The position numbers and the translations under genes are program-made. Below the pieces are notes generated by a model, which was not told the origin of the DNA, made no database searches, and saw nothing but the letters and a program-made list of their open reading frames with translations. Shown here in pieces: positions 17,963 to 26,535 of a DNA stretch of 64,000 nt; position 1 is the first letter of the stretch, and each line of letters opens with the position of its first letter. The DNA is from JAHEJA01 sp965657215 (GTDB lineage: Bacteria > Pseudomonadota > Alphaproteobacteria > Rhodobacterales > Rhodobacteraceae), in the NCBI GenBank assembly GCA_965657215.1, contig CBFHNR010000002.1:1-64000 (forward strand), given 5' to 3'.

Positions 17963-19179
17963 TCGCGGAGGCCCGCTTGACGTGCTGCCGCTTCGATCGC
18001 GCTGAGATCGCGCGGTGATTGACCAAATATCTGTCGTGCTTCGGCAAGGATGGCGATGGCTTGATCTTTATCACCCAGGACACTCAATGCTGAAATGAGA
18101 CGCGCCCATTCTGCCGATGTGCCGCCCTCTGTTGCCAAACGATCCGAGAGCTGAGCAACCATGCCTCGAACCATCTCTTGACGTTCTTCTGGGCTAAGGT
18201 CGGAGGCCTCTGCCATGTCTTGTGCGCTTGGCCCGCTGAGCGCGCTCTCTTCTTCTGGAAGGACAAAGTTGATTTGCCCTGCAAGCGCTGCGATTTCTTC
18301 GATCTGCGCGCGTAGAGGTGGCATCCAAGGATCGCTTGGCTCCGACTTGCGAAGCAAATCGTTCCACACACGGAAGGTCAGATCAGGGCGCCCGTTTTGC
18401 ACCATCATGAGGCCCATGTAATACCGCGCCGCGCCGTAATCACGATCCCGCGTCAACACAGCCCGCAGTGCCGCCTCAGCTTGAGGAGAGATATAGCCAT
18501 TGGCCGCCAAAATCTGCATTTCCGCATAATCGAAATAATCCTCTGCGGTCGCACTCTCACCTTTGAGGCTCAGAACACGCCCCTGTGCTTGGGAGGCTTG
18601 TTCAAAATTCTCAAGGCTCGCTTCTGTCCGCGCAAGCAAGATATGCCCCTGAAGGTCATTCGGGTTTTGCTCAACTGCTTCTCTAAGCTTTATGATCAAT
18701 TCACCATATTGCCCTTCGGGAAGGGGCGCCTCAACCGAGGCTGGCAATTGAGCGAGGAATTCATCTTGGGATGGGCGCGTTTCAAGCAGGGTTTGCGCCT
18801 GTTCTTTGCGCGCATCAAGCGGCATATCAGGATAGCCCGGTGCGCCAAGTTTGGAATACAGCCAAGCCGTTCCAGCAATTAGAACACCACCACAGAGCGC
18901 CGAAACCGCATATCGCGTCATGGCCGACGAGGTTTGATAGGCGGCTCTTTCGTCGCCATCGAGCGACAAAATACGCCGTGACACCTCTGTGCGCAATCTC
19001 TGCGCTTCTTGTTCGCTCACAATCCCGCGTTCGACATCGCGATCAACATTGCTCAGTTGATCTTTGTAGACTTTCAAATCAACATCGTCATCACTTTGAG
19101 GAGCTTGCACCCGAAGAGCGAAAACAAGCGCGAGCGAAATCAACGTGGCGAGGGCGATCGCTATAATCCAAAATTCCAT
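17959..19179 (-). CDS. ccmI: c-type cytochrome biogenesis protein CcmI
   Basis: Membrane chaperone that presents apocytochrome c to the haem ligation machinery. The N-terminus has a membrane helix (residues 2-24), the CcmI hallmark VYKDQLSNVDRDVERGIVSEQEAQRLRTEVSRRIL, a second helix at about 97-115, and then a periplasmic TPR region (about 150-280) in 406 residues. A strong GGAGG lies 4 bases before the ATG. The other System I genes ccmABCDG lie 32 kb away at 50924-53632, so the machinery is split over two loci. Confidence 0.9.
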   Translation of the reverse strand: MEFWIIAIALATLISLALVFALRVQAPQSDDDVDLKVYKDQLSNVDRDVERGIVSEQEAQRLRTEVSRRILSLDGDERAAYQTSSAMTRYAVSALCGGVLIAGTAWLYSKLGAPGYPDMPLDARKEQAQTLLETRPSQDEFLAQLPASVEAPLPEGQYGELIIKLREAVEQNPNDLQGHILLARTEASLENFEQASQAQGRVLSLKGESATAEDYFDYAEMQILAANGYISPQAEAALRAVLTRDRDYGAARYYMGLMMVQNGRPDLTFRVWNDLLRKSEPSDPWMPPLRAQIEEIAALAGQINFVLPEEESALSGPSAQDMAEASDLSPEERQEMVRGMVAQLSDRLATEGGTSAEWARLISALSVLGDKDQAIAILAEARQIFGQSPRDLSAIEAAARQAGLRE

Positions 19180-19265
19180 GAGACCTCCAAGATTTGAGCT
19201 ACATCTAATGCGCTTTTATCCAATTAAAAAGGGTCAAACGAGGAACTGTCAAAAGATGTCGCAAG

Positions 19266-19333
19266 TGGTCAGGTTTGTGACGCTCTGGATCGGTGGTAAA
19301 TAGCGTCTGTGATGGATAAGCTAAGCCTGACCA
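19266..19333 (+). ncRNA. Candidate structured 5' leader of the sox cluster
   Basis: Two nested stems lie 22 bases before soxB. The outer stem pairs TGGTCAGGTTT (19266-19276) with AAGCCTGACCA (19323-19333), 10 Watson-Crick pairs and one G-U. The inner stem pairs GACGCT (19279-19284) with AGCGTC (19302-19307) around a 17-base loop, with an asymmetric junction of 2 and 15 bases. There is no T-run. I do not recognise it as a named riboswitch. It could be a ligand-sensing leader or a chance fold; the sequence alone cannot decide. Confidence 0.4.
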
Positions 19334-19355
19334 TTTGGGAACCGGATTCGACGCC

Positions 19356-20600
19356 ATGACAAGATACTCAGTCTTTGCAGTAGCCCGTGAGGCCGCACGT
19401 TATCACTCAGGTTGGGAACGCGCTTGGCGCAGCCCTGAGCCGAAAAAGAAATATGACGCCATCATCGTTGGGGCAGGTGGGCATGGATTGGCCACGGCTT
19501 ATTACTTGGGTAAAAACTTTGGCATCACCAATGTGGCGATTATCGAAAAAGGCTGGCTTGGCGGCGGTAATACGGGGCGCAATACGACGATTATCCGCTC
19601 AAACTACCTCCAAGATCCCTCCGCTGCGATCTATGAAAAATCCCGCAGCCTCTATGAGACGATGTCCCAAGATTTGAACTACAATGTGATGTTCTCACCG
19701 CGTGGCGTGATCATGTTGGCTCAGACGGAACATGAAGTGCGTGGTTATCAACGCACCGCCCATGCGAATGCGCTGCAGGGGGTGAAAACCGAATTTATCA
19801 ATCCCAAGCGTGTCAAGGAATTGGTTCCAATTATCAATTTGGATGGTCCACGATATCCGGTGCTTGGCGGTCTATGGCAAGCCCGCGGCGGCACAGCGCG
19901 TCATGATGCAGTGGCATGGGGCTATGCGCGTGCCTGCTCTGACATGGGCATGGATGTGATCCAACAATGCGAAGTAACGGGTGTGCGCCGTGATGGCGGC
20001 AAAGTCGTCGGCGTCGATACAACCAAAGGCGCGATTGATTGCGACAAGCTCGGTATCGTTGTGGCGGGTCACACCTCTAGCCTCGCGGAAATGGCCGGCT
20101 TCCGCCTTCCTATCGAATCCGTGGCGCTTCAGGCCTTGGTGTCAGAGCCGATCAAACCCTGCATGGATGTGGTCGTCATGGCCAACACTGTGCATGGATA
20201 CATGAGTCAATCTGACAAAGGCGAAATGGTCATTGGGGGCGGAACTGATGCGTTCAACAACTACACCCAGCGTGGCTCGTTCCACCATATCGAAGAAACC
20301 GTCCGCGCCCTTGTCGAAACCTTCCCGATGATTGCCCGTCTCAAAATGCTGCGCCAATGGGGTGGTATCGTTGATATGACAGGCGACCGCTCTCCGATCT
20401 TGTCCAAGACCCCCGTAGACGGCGTCTTTGTGAACTGTGGTTGGGGAACAGGCGGGTTTAAGGCGACGCCTGGATCAGGATGGGCCATGGCCGAATTGAT
20501 GGCCAAAGGGCACTCACCCCTGACCGAAGAATTCAACATGTGGCGCTTCCGCGACGGTAAATTCATCGACGAAAGCGTCGCCGCAGGAGTGGCGCACTGA
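19356..20600 (+). CDS. soxB: Sarcosine oxidase beta subunit
   Basis: Catalytic flavin subunit of heterotetrameric sarcosine oxidase, which oxidises sarcosine to glycine and passes the methyl carbon to tetrahydrofolate. The N-terminus RYSVFAVAREAARYHSGWERAWRSPEPKKKYD is characteristic. An FAD motif IIVGAGGHGLATAYYLG starts near residue 37. His183 in GGTARHDAVAWG matches the histidine that carries covalent FMN in the corynebacterial enzyme. 414 residues from ATG 19356. It is the first gene of soxBDAG. Confidence 0.95.
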   Translation: MTRYSVFAVAREAARYHSGWERAWRSPEPKKKYDAIIVGAGGHGLATAYYLGKNFGITNVAIIEKGWLGGGNTGRNTTIIRSNYLQDPSAAIYEKSRSLYETMSQDLNYNVMFSPRGVIMLAQTEHEVRGYQRTAHANALQGVKTEFINPKRVKELVPIINLDGPRYPVLGGLWQARGGTARHDAVAWGYARACSDMGMDVIQQCEVTGVRRDGGKVVGVDTTKGAIDCDKLGIVVAGHTSSLAEMAGFRLPIESVALQALVSEPIKPCMDVVVMANTVHGYMSQSDKGEMVIGGGTDAFNNYTQRGSFHHIEETVRALVETFPMIARLKMLRQWGGIVDMTGDRSPILSKTPVDGVFVNCGWGTGGFKATPGSGWAMAELMAKGHSPLTEEFNMWRFRDGKFIDESVAAGVAH

Positions 20601-20614
20601 TGCTACAACAGTCC

Positions 20615-20812
20615 TCAGCTACTATATCTGCCACGTTGTATCTCGCGATAGGCCTCGTATTGTCGCTCCAGCTCACGCGTAATTTCACGGTTTGGTTTTT
20701 GAGCCTGCGTCAAATCATGCTTCAAAAGAACGCGCCCTTTGCGCCATTCATAAAGCGACAGTCCAATACCGACGGCGAGCACGCCACCCACAATAAAATA
20801 AATAATCTCCAT
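20615..20812 (-). CDS. Small single-pass membrane protein on the opposite strand inside the sox cluster
   Basis: 65-residue frame in the 262-base gap between soxB and soxD, reading against them. It has a clean N-terminal membrane helix (residues 3-20, IIYFIVGGVLAVGIGLSL) followed by a charged, helical tail rich in Lys, Arg and Glu, a composition that looks like real protein rather than a shadow frame. No clear ribosome binding site precedes the ATG at 20812-20810, which lowers confidence. Transcription of soxDAG from the soxB promoter would run antisense across it. Function not recognised. Confidence 0.55.
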   Translation of the reverse strand: MEIIYFIVGGVLAVGIGLSLYEWRKGRVLLKHDLTQAQKPNREITRELERQYEAYREIQRGRYSS

Positions 20813-20862
20813 ACATCAAACATAGGGACTAACCCTGCGTTTTTCAATCCAAAGGTGCACCC

Positions 20863-21192
20863 ATGCTGATCCTTGAATGCCCTTATTGCGGCGTCCACGC
20901 CGAAGAATCCGAACTCTCCGCAGGCGGCGAAGCGCATCTTAAACGCTTTGGTCCTGGCGCGTCAGATGATGATTTTGAAAACTATCTGTTCATGCGCGAA
21001 AACCCAAAAGGCGTGCATTTGGAACGCTGGCGCCATGCGAATGGCTGCGGAAAATGGTTCCACGCCGCGCGCTGCACCGTCACGCTCGAAGTCTTCGGAA
21101 CCTACAAAGCCCAAACTTTCGAACCACCTCAAGCGATCAAAGACGCCATAAGCGCAAAACGCCCAGGTTGGTCATGGAGGAACTTCTCATGA
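20863..21192 (+). CDS. soxD: Sarcosine oxidase delta subunit
   Basis: Small zinc-binding subunit of sarcosine oxidase, 109 residues. The zinc ligands expected from the corynebacterial structure are all here: Cys6 and Cys9 (ECPYCG), His59 and Cys62 (RHANGCGKWF). The segment GKWFHAARCTVTLEVFGTYKA is typical for SoxD. It lies 262 bases after soxB, unusually far, because of the opposite-strand small gene between them. Confidence 0.93.
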   Translation: MLILECPYCGVHAEESELSAGGEAHLKRFGPGASDDDFENYLFMRENPKGVHLERWRHANGCGKWFHAARCTVTLEVFGTYKAQTFEPPQAIKDAISAKRPGWSWRNFS

Positions 21193-21260
21193 GCTTCTTC
21201 TTTTCACAAATATCCTCGCCGAAGGCATCCTCGGTTTCAACCCAACTAAAGGGTCTGTAA
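21189..21260 (+). CDS. 23-codon reading frame bridging soxD and soxA
   Basis: An ATG that overlaps the soxD stop (ATGA at 21189-21192) opens a 23-codon frame, starting MSFFFSQISS, which stops at TAA 21258-21260, one base before the soxA ATG. The exact fit between the two genes is what a translational coupling peptide would look like. It may equally be the leftover of an insertion that pushed soxA away from soxD. No family resemblance and a Ser-rich composition, so coding is far from certain. Confidence 0.3.
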   Translation: MSFFFSQISSPKASSVSTQLKGL

Positions 21261-21261
21261 T

Positions 21262-24200
21262 ATGAGCACACGTTTAAGCACTGGCGGCCGCCTCATCAAT
21301 AAATCCGTCGCCCGCGAATTTAGCTTTAACGGCAAGCGGATGACAGGGTTTGACGGCGATACATTGGCCTCGGCTCTGTTGGCGAATGATCAAATGATGG
21401 TGGGTCGGTCCTTTAAATATCACCGTCCACGAGGCGTTGTGGCGTCAGGCGCTGAGGAGCCCAATGGCTTGGTCAATATGGGCGAGGGGCATGAATTTGA
21501 GCCCAACCAACGCATCACAACCACTGAGATTTTTGATGGGCTAAAAGCCACGTCTCAGAACCACTTTCCGAGCCTTGAATTCGATATTGGTGTCGCCAAC
21601 AACTACCTCGCGCGGTTCTTGCCCGCTGGGTTTTATTACAAGATGTTCATTCACCCACGGCCTTTGTGGAAACATGTCTATGAACCCTTCATCCGCCAAT
21701 CCGCAGGCTTGGGCAAAGCACCCAAAGAGCGCGATATGGACCGTTATGAGCATTTCTATGCCTTCTACGACGTTGTCGTTATTGGCGGCGGTGTCGCGGG
21801 TCTTCAGGCGGCCAAGGCGGCGGCTCTTGGTGGGGCAAAGACATTGATCATGGAGCAAACCGCGCATTGGGGCGGTCGCGCGCCTGTGGATGGCGGTTTG
21901 ATTGATGGAAAACCTGCACAAGAGTTTGTTGATGCCACACTCGCCGAGCTTGCGGCGATGGATAATGTTGTCATCAAAAATCGCATGATGGGCGCAGGGG
22001 TCTATGATCACGGCTATCTACTTGGCTATGAGCGTGTCACAGATCACGCGCCAACCGCAACGGGCCCACGTCATCGCTTGTGGCGCATTCGAGCGGGTCA
22101 AATCATTACAGCGACTGGGGCGATTGAACGTCCTTTGTCCTTTGCGGGAAATGATATTCCAGGTGTGATGCTTGCCTCAGCTCTGCGGGATTATGTTGTG
22201 AATTATGGTGTCTCTGTTGGGGATCGCACAGTTGTTGTGACCAATAACGATGACGCCTATCGGACGGCATTGATCCTGAAACAAGCGGGGCTTGAGGTTC
22301 CGGTCATTTTGGATGCGCGGATCGGGGGCGGTGGCGCCTTGGCGGATCAAGCGCGCGCAGCGGGGATCCGCGTTGAAAATGGCAAAGCCATTGCCAAGGT
22401 CAAAGGTGGCAAACGGGTTAAGAGTGTTTGCATTTGTGCCCAAGCTGGCGAAGGATCCGTTTTAGAAGAAATCGCCTGTGACGCGGTTGCTATGTCGGGG
22501 GGATGGTCCCCTGTTGTGCATCTTTGGTCACATTGTGGTGGCAAGCTGACGTGGGACGATGCGGACGCTATGTTCCGTCCTGATGCAAGCAGAGCGCCGC
22601 TCGGCAAAGCGGGCGAGGCCTTTGTTTTAACGGCTGGCTCAGCGTCAGGTCATTTTGGGTTGGATGAAATCCTATCTGATGCGACCAAAGCGGGCTCTCA
22701 GGCCGCGGCGCAGATGGGCGGCACAGCGGATGCGGTGCCTACACCCACAGCAGATGCACGCGATGAAGCGCCGCTTGAACCTGTTTGGATGATGCCGCAG
22801 GGCGCCAATATCAAGCTTCGTATGAAGGCATGGCTGGATTATCAAAACGACGTCAAAGTGAGTGATGTTCAACTCGCCGCGCAAGAGGGCTATGAAAGCG
22901 TCGAACATACCAAGCGCTATACGACCTTGGGGATGGCGACGGATCAGGGTAAATTGTCGAATATCAATGGATTGGCGACCTTAGCGAATGCATTGAATGC
23001 ACCGATTCAAAAGGTGGGAACAACGACATTCCGCCCCCCTTATACGCCGATTTCTATGGCCTCTATTGCAGGCTCTGCGCGCGATGAGGTGTTCCAGCCT
23101 ATCCAACGCACGCCTATTCAAGAGTGGCACGAAGAGAACAACGCGTTTTTTGAACCTGTCGGTCATTGGCGCCGTCCATATTGCTTCCCTCGTGACGGTG
23201 AAAGCCATAGCGACGCGGTGAGCCGTGAAATCTTGCAAACACGCAAGTCCCTTGGCCTCTTGGATGCCTCAACCTTGGGCAAGATCATCGTCAAAGGGCC
23301 TGACGCAGGCGAATTCTTGGACATGCTCTACACCAATATGATGAGCACGCTCAAAGTTGGCAAATGTCGTTATGGGTTGATGTGTTCTGAAAATGGGTTC
23401 CTCTCGGATGATGGCGTTGTTGCCCGAATAGATGAAGAGACATTCCTCTGTCACACGACAACTGGGGGCGCAGGTCGCATTCATGCCCATATGGAAGAAT
23501 GGCTTCAGACCGAGTGGTGGGATTGGAAAGTTTATACTGCCAATGTCACTGAGCAGTATGCTCAGATTGCCGTGGTCGGACCAAATGCGCGCAAGGTTTT
23601 GGAAAAGCTCGGTGGCATGGATGTGTCCAAAGAGGCGCTTGGCTTTATGGAGTGGAAAGACGGCACATTGGGCGGTTTTGAGGCCCGTGCCTATCGGATT
23701 TCATTTTCAGGTGAGCTGTCTTATGAAATTGCTGTTCCAGCCAGTCAGGGTCGCGCCTTTTGGGATGCGTTGCTAGAGGCGGGTGCGGAATTTGACGTGA
23801 TGCCCTATGGCACAGAAGCGCTTCACGTGATGCGGGCCGAGAAAGGGTTCATCATGATTGGGGATGAAACCGATGGTACGGTGATCCCACAAGATTTGGG
23901 CCTGCATTGGGCCATTTCCAAAAAGAAAGAGGATTACCTCGGCAAACGCGCCCAACAGCGTCGCTTTATGGTTGATCCAGAGCGGTGGCAGTTGGTTGGT
24001 TTGGAAACCTTGGACGGTGCTATTTTGCCAGATGGGGCCTATGCCGTTGGCGAAGGCCACAACGCCAATGGTCAGCGCAATATGATTGGGCGGGTCACAT
24101 CGACCTACTATTCCCCAACCTTGGATCGCGGCATTGCGATGGGCTTGATCAAACATGGTCCTGATCGCATGGGCGAGGTTGTTGAGTTCCCAACGACGGA

Positions 24201-24273
24201 CGGAAAAATCATGAAGGCGCGGATTGTTGATCCTGTGTTTTATGACAAAAACGGAGACAAGCAAAATGTCTAA
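21262..24273 (+). CDS. soxA: Sarcosine oxidase alpha subunit
   Basis: 1003-residue large subunit. The N-terminus has the ferredoxin-like start (FSFNGKRMTGFDGDTLASALLAN, GRSFKYHRPRG), then a pyridine-nucleotide-disulfide-type domain with the dinucleotide motif VVIGGGVAGLQAAKAAA at about 172 that binds NAD, and from about residue 620 a C-terminal aminomethyltransferase (GcvT-like) domain where tetrahydrofolate accepts the methylene group (YGLMCSENGFLSDDG, GELSYEIAVP). AAAGGG at 21248-21253 sets ATG 21262. Length matches the family and the frame is intact. Confidence 0.95.
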   Translation: MSTRLSTGGRLINKSVAREFSFNGKRMTGFDGDTLASALLANDQMMVGRSFKYHRPRGVVASGAEEPNGLVNMGEGHEFEPNQRITTTEIFDGLKATSQNHFPSLEFDIGVANNYLARFLPAGFYYKMFIHPRPLWKHVYEPFIRQSAGLGKAPKERDMDRYEHFYAFYDVVVIGGGVAGLQAAKAAALGGAKTLIMEQTAHWGGRAPVDGGLIDGKPAQEFVDATLAELAAMDNVVIKNRMMGAGVYDHGYLLGYERVTDHAPTATGPRHRLWRIRAGQIITATGAIERPLSFAGNDIPGVMLASALRDYVVNYGVSVGDRTVVVTNNDDAYRTALILKQAGLEVPVILDARIGGGGALADQARAAGIRVENGKAIAKVKGGKRVKSVCICAQAGEGSVLEEIACDAVAMSGGWSPVVHLWSHCGGKLTWDDADAMFRPDASRAPLGKAGEAFVLTAGSASGHFGLDEILSDATKAGSQAAAQMGGTADAVPTPTADARDEAPLEPVWMMPQGANIKLRMKAWLDYQNDVKVSDVQLAAQEGYESVEHTKRYTTLGMATDQGKLSNINGLATLANALNAPIQKVGTTTFRPPYTPISMASIAGSARDEVFQPIQRTPIQEWHEENNAFFEPVGHWRRPYCFPRDGESHSDAVSREILQTRKSLGLLDASTLGKIIVKGPDAGEFLDMLYTNMMSTLKVGKCRYGLMCSENGFLSDDGVVARIDEETFLCHTTTGGAGRIHAHMEEWLQTEWWDWKVYTANVTEQYAQIAVVGPNARKVLEKLGGMDVSKEALGFMEWKDGTLGGFEARAYRISFSGELSYEIAVPASQGRAFWDALLEAGAEFDVMPYGTEALHVMRAEKGFIMIGDETDGTVIPQDLGLHWAISKKKEDYLGKRAQQRRFMVDPERWQLVGLETLDGAILPDGAYAVGEGHNANGQRNMIGRVTSTYYSPTLDRGIAMGLIKHGPDRMGEVVEFPTTDGKIMKARIVDPVFYDKNGDKQNV

Positions 24274-24826
24274 TCTTGTGACTGCATTAAATGGCGCGTC
24301 CTCTGAGGGCTATGTCTCTGTTCAAGAAGCGCCTTTGACAGGGATGGTGACACTTCGTGGTGAGTTTGACAGTGCTGCGTTCAAAAAGGCTGTAAAAGAG
24401 ATCACGGGCTGTGATGTCCCTGCTCAGCGGATGATATCCCATCAAGGGGATGTCAGCGTGGGATGGATGTCGCCAGATGAGCTATTGGTGATCTGTGCTT
24501 ATGAGGGCGCAAATGACGTTGTCGCCAAGTTCACGTCTTTGATGGGGGAAGAACATTCCCTAGCTGTGAATGTGTCGGATGCGAGGGCGCGGTTTGTTGT
24601 GACGGGTGATCGGGTGCGCGAAGTGATCGCAAAATTGGCCCCTGTGGATATGACTGCTTTTGCAGAGGGTGAATTGCGTCGCACGCGGTTTTCACAAGAA
24701 GCGGCGGCATTTTGGATGAGTGATGCACAAACTGTGAATGTTGTCTGTTTCCGTTCTGTTGCGGAGTATATCTTTAAATTGCTGTCACTCTCCTCTGAAA
24801 CAGGGTTTGAAGTGGGTGATTTCTAA
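24266..24826 (+). CDS. soxG: Sarcosine oxidase gamma subunit
   Basis: 186-residue gamma subunit, a GcvT-like fold that packs on the alpha subunit's folate domain. The stretch DVSVGWMSPDELLVIC followed by VNVSDARARFVVTGDRVREVIAKLAPVDM is family-typical. I chose ATG 24266, which overlaps the soxA stop by 8 bases and has GGAG about 10 bases upstream; a longer frame back to 24224 lies wholly inside soxA. It ends the cluster, with a strong terminator 5 bases after the stop. Serine hydroxymethyltransferase and folate genes that often follow are absent. Confidence 0.92.
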   Translation: MSNLVTALNGASSEGYVSVQEAPLTGMVTLRGEFDSAAFKKAVKEITGCDVPAQRMISHQGDVSVGWMSPDELLVICAYEGANDVVAKFTSLMGEEHSLAVNVSDARARFVVTGDRVREVIAKLAPVDMTAFAEGELRRTRFSQEAAAFWMSDAQTVNVVCFRSVAEYIFKLLSLSSETGFEVGDF

Positions 24827-24830
24827 ATGA

Positions 24831-24859
24831 GCCGCCCTTTGGGGCGGCACAGGTTTTTT
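24831..24859 (+). terminator. Intrinsic terminator of the sox cluster
   Basis: Stem GCCGCCC (24831-24837) / GGGCGGC (24842-24848) with a 4-base loop, then ACAGG and six T residues (24854-24859). A second perfect 6-bp hairpin, GTCCTC-TTCC-GAGGAC at 24861-24876, follows at once and may back it up. Confidence 0.85.
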
Positions 24860-24889
24860 GGTCCTCTTCCGAGGACATTGGCGCCAAAG

Positions 24890-24918
24890 TTGAAAATGGT
24901 GCAAATAAAGCGTGTAAA
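24890..24918 (+). promoter_or_regulatory. Candidate sodB promoter
   Basis: TTGAAA at 24890-24895 and TGTAAA at 24913-24918 are separated by 17 bases, a fair match to a vegetative promoter, about 75 bases before the sodB start codon and after the sox terminator. Confidence 0.4.
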
Positions 24919-24999
24919 AAATAACTCTTGGGGTTGACCTTGGCACATGGAAGGCAACATTTAGGAGTGGATGAATTATTAACAGAAGGGGGCCCTGAA

Positions 25000-25599
25000 A
25001 TGGCTTTTGAACTTCCTGATCTACCCTATGCGCATGATGCACTTGCTGATGTGGGCATGTCCAAAGAGACGCTAGAATACCACCACGACCTGCACCACAA
25101 GGCCTATGTGGACAATGGTAACAAATTGGTTGCGGGCACAGAGTGGGAGGGTAAATCCCTCGAAGATATTATTAAAGGCACATACCAAGCGGACGCCGTT
25201 GCCCAAAATGGGATTTTCAACAATGCGTCGCAGCATTGGAACCACATGCAGTTCTGGGAAATGATGGGCCCAACGGGTCGCGCGATGCCTAGCGAGCTTG
25301 AAAAAGCAATCACAGAGAGCTTTGGATCCGTTGATAAGTTCAAAGAAGAATTCGGCGCAGCAGGCGCGGGTCAATTTGGCTCTGGCTGGTGCTGGTTGGT
25401 GAAAGACAGCGATGGTGGCTTGAAAGTGACCAAAACTGAGAACGGTGTAAACCCGCTTTGCTTTGGCCAAACAGCCTTGCTTGGGTGTGATGTGTGGGAA
25501 CACTCATATTACATCGATTTCCGCAACAAGCGTCCTGCGTATTTGACCAACTTCCTTGATAACTTGGTCAACTGGGAAAACGTTGCATCACGCCTCTAA
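25000..25599 (+). CDS. sodB: Iron-type superoxide dismutase
   Basis: Dismutates superoxide in the cytoplasm. 199 residues. By alignment with E. coli SodB the metal ligands are His28 (LEYHHDLHH), His82 (WNHMQFW), Asp164 and His168 (CDVWEHSYY). Gln78 in NNASQHWNH is at the place where iron-type enzymes carry the outer-sphere glutamine. The start MAFELPDLPYAHDAL is family-typical; ATG 25000 is preceded by AGAAGGGGG, and a frame extension back to 24928 is not likely translated. Monocistronic, with its own terminator. Confidence 0.95.
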   Translation: MAFELPDLPYAHDALADVGMSKETLEYHHDLHHKAYVDNGNKLVAGTEWEGKSLEDIIKGTYQADAVAQNGIFNNASQHWNHMQFWEMMGPTGRAMPSELEKAITESFGSVDKFKEEFGAAGAGQFGSGWCWLVKDSDGGLKVTKTENGVNPLCFGQTALLGCDVWEHSYYIDFRNKRPAYLTNFLDNLVNWENVASRL

Positions 25600-25623
25600 C
25601 ACAGGCCTGATATTTTAAGTTTA

Positions 25624-25652
25624 CCCCGCGGCCCGATGGTCGCGGGGTTTTT
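25624..25652 (+). terminator. Intrinsic terminator of sodB
   Basis: Perfect 7-bp stem CCCCGCG / CGCGGGG around a 10-base loop, followed by five T residues (25648-25652). Confidence 0.85.
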
Positions 25653-25668
25653 GTTTAAAGGGACAGAC

Positions 25669-26535
25669 ATGAGTGAGGCGACTAAAGGGGTCTGGGCGGT
25701 GATTGCCGCCTGCACGATATGGGGCATCTCTTCGGTCTTTTATAAAATGCTTTCGCATGTCCCCGCGATCGAAGTTCTTGCCCATCGTACGGTTTGGTCA
25801 GTTGTCTTTTTTACCATCGTCTTGGTGATCCAGAGGCGGTTTATGGCATTGCGAGAGGTCTTTGGATCCCTTAGCCGCATCGGCATTGTTGGACTTGCCT
25901 CTATCATGATCGCGTTTAACTGGTTTTGTTTTATCTATGCGATCCAAATTGGCCATGCGACAGAGGCAAGTTTTGGGTACTTCATTTTCCCGCTTGTTGC
26001 TGTGTGCCTTGGTGTTGTCTTTTTCGGGGAACGGTTGAGCCTTGGTCAGAAACTGGCGATTGCCTTAGCGGCTGTAGCCGTTTTGACATTGGGCGTGGGG
26101 CAGGGAGTTGTGCCATGGGTGCCTTTGGCCCTGTCATTGTCTTTTGGAGCCTATAGCGCACTAAAGAAACGGCTAGAGATGGGACCAGTTGTTTCTGTGA
26201 CGGGAGAGGTCATATTGTTGTTGCCGATTGCACTAGGGCTGATGCTGTATTTCGGGGCGACAGGAACATCTGGTGTGCAGGGGGATATTGGGACGATTGG
26301 CCTCTTGATGGTGTCTGGTCCATTGACCGCTATCCCGTTGATTTTGTTTTCCTACGCCACGCGCCGCGTTGATTTAGCAACCATTGGGATTTTGCAATAC
26401 CTCAACCCAACGCTACAATTCCTCTGCGCTTTGCTCATCCTGCAAGAGCCCTTCGGCTATTGGTATGCGATTGCCTTTCCAATGATTTGGATTGCATTGA
26501 TTCTTTATAGTGCCGCGACCTGGCGCAAAGCTTAG
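25669..26535 (+). CDS. rarD: EamA-family transporter RarD
   Basis: 288-residue inner-membrane protein of the drug/metabolite transporter superfamily with ten membrane segments in two EamA repeats. The start VWAVIAACTIWGISSVFYK and the GHATEASFGYFIFPLVAVCLGVVFFGERLS stretch are typical of the RarD branch. Members are annotated from chloramphenicol sensitivity in Pseudomonas, but the natural substrate is not known. ATG 25669 is preceded by AAAGGGA. Its last 4 bases overlap the convergent LOG-family gene. Confidence 0.85.
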   Translation: MSEATKGVWAVIAACTIWGISSVFYKMLSHVPAIEVLAHRTVWSVVFFTIVLVIQRRFMALREVFGSLSRIGIVGLASIMIAFNWFCFIYAIQIGHATEASFGYFIFPLVAVCLGVVFFGERLSLGQKLAIALAAVAVLTLGVGQGVVPWVPLALSLSFGAYSALKKRLEMGPVVSVTGEVILLLPIALGLMLYFGATGTSGVQGDIGTIGLLMVSGPLTAIPLILFSYATRRVDLATIGILQYLNPTLQFLCALLILQEPFGYWYAIAFPMIWIALILYSAATWRKA

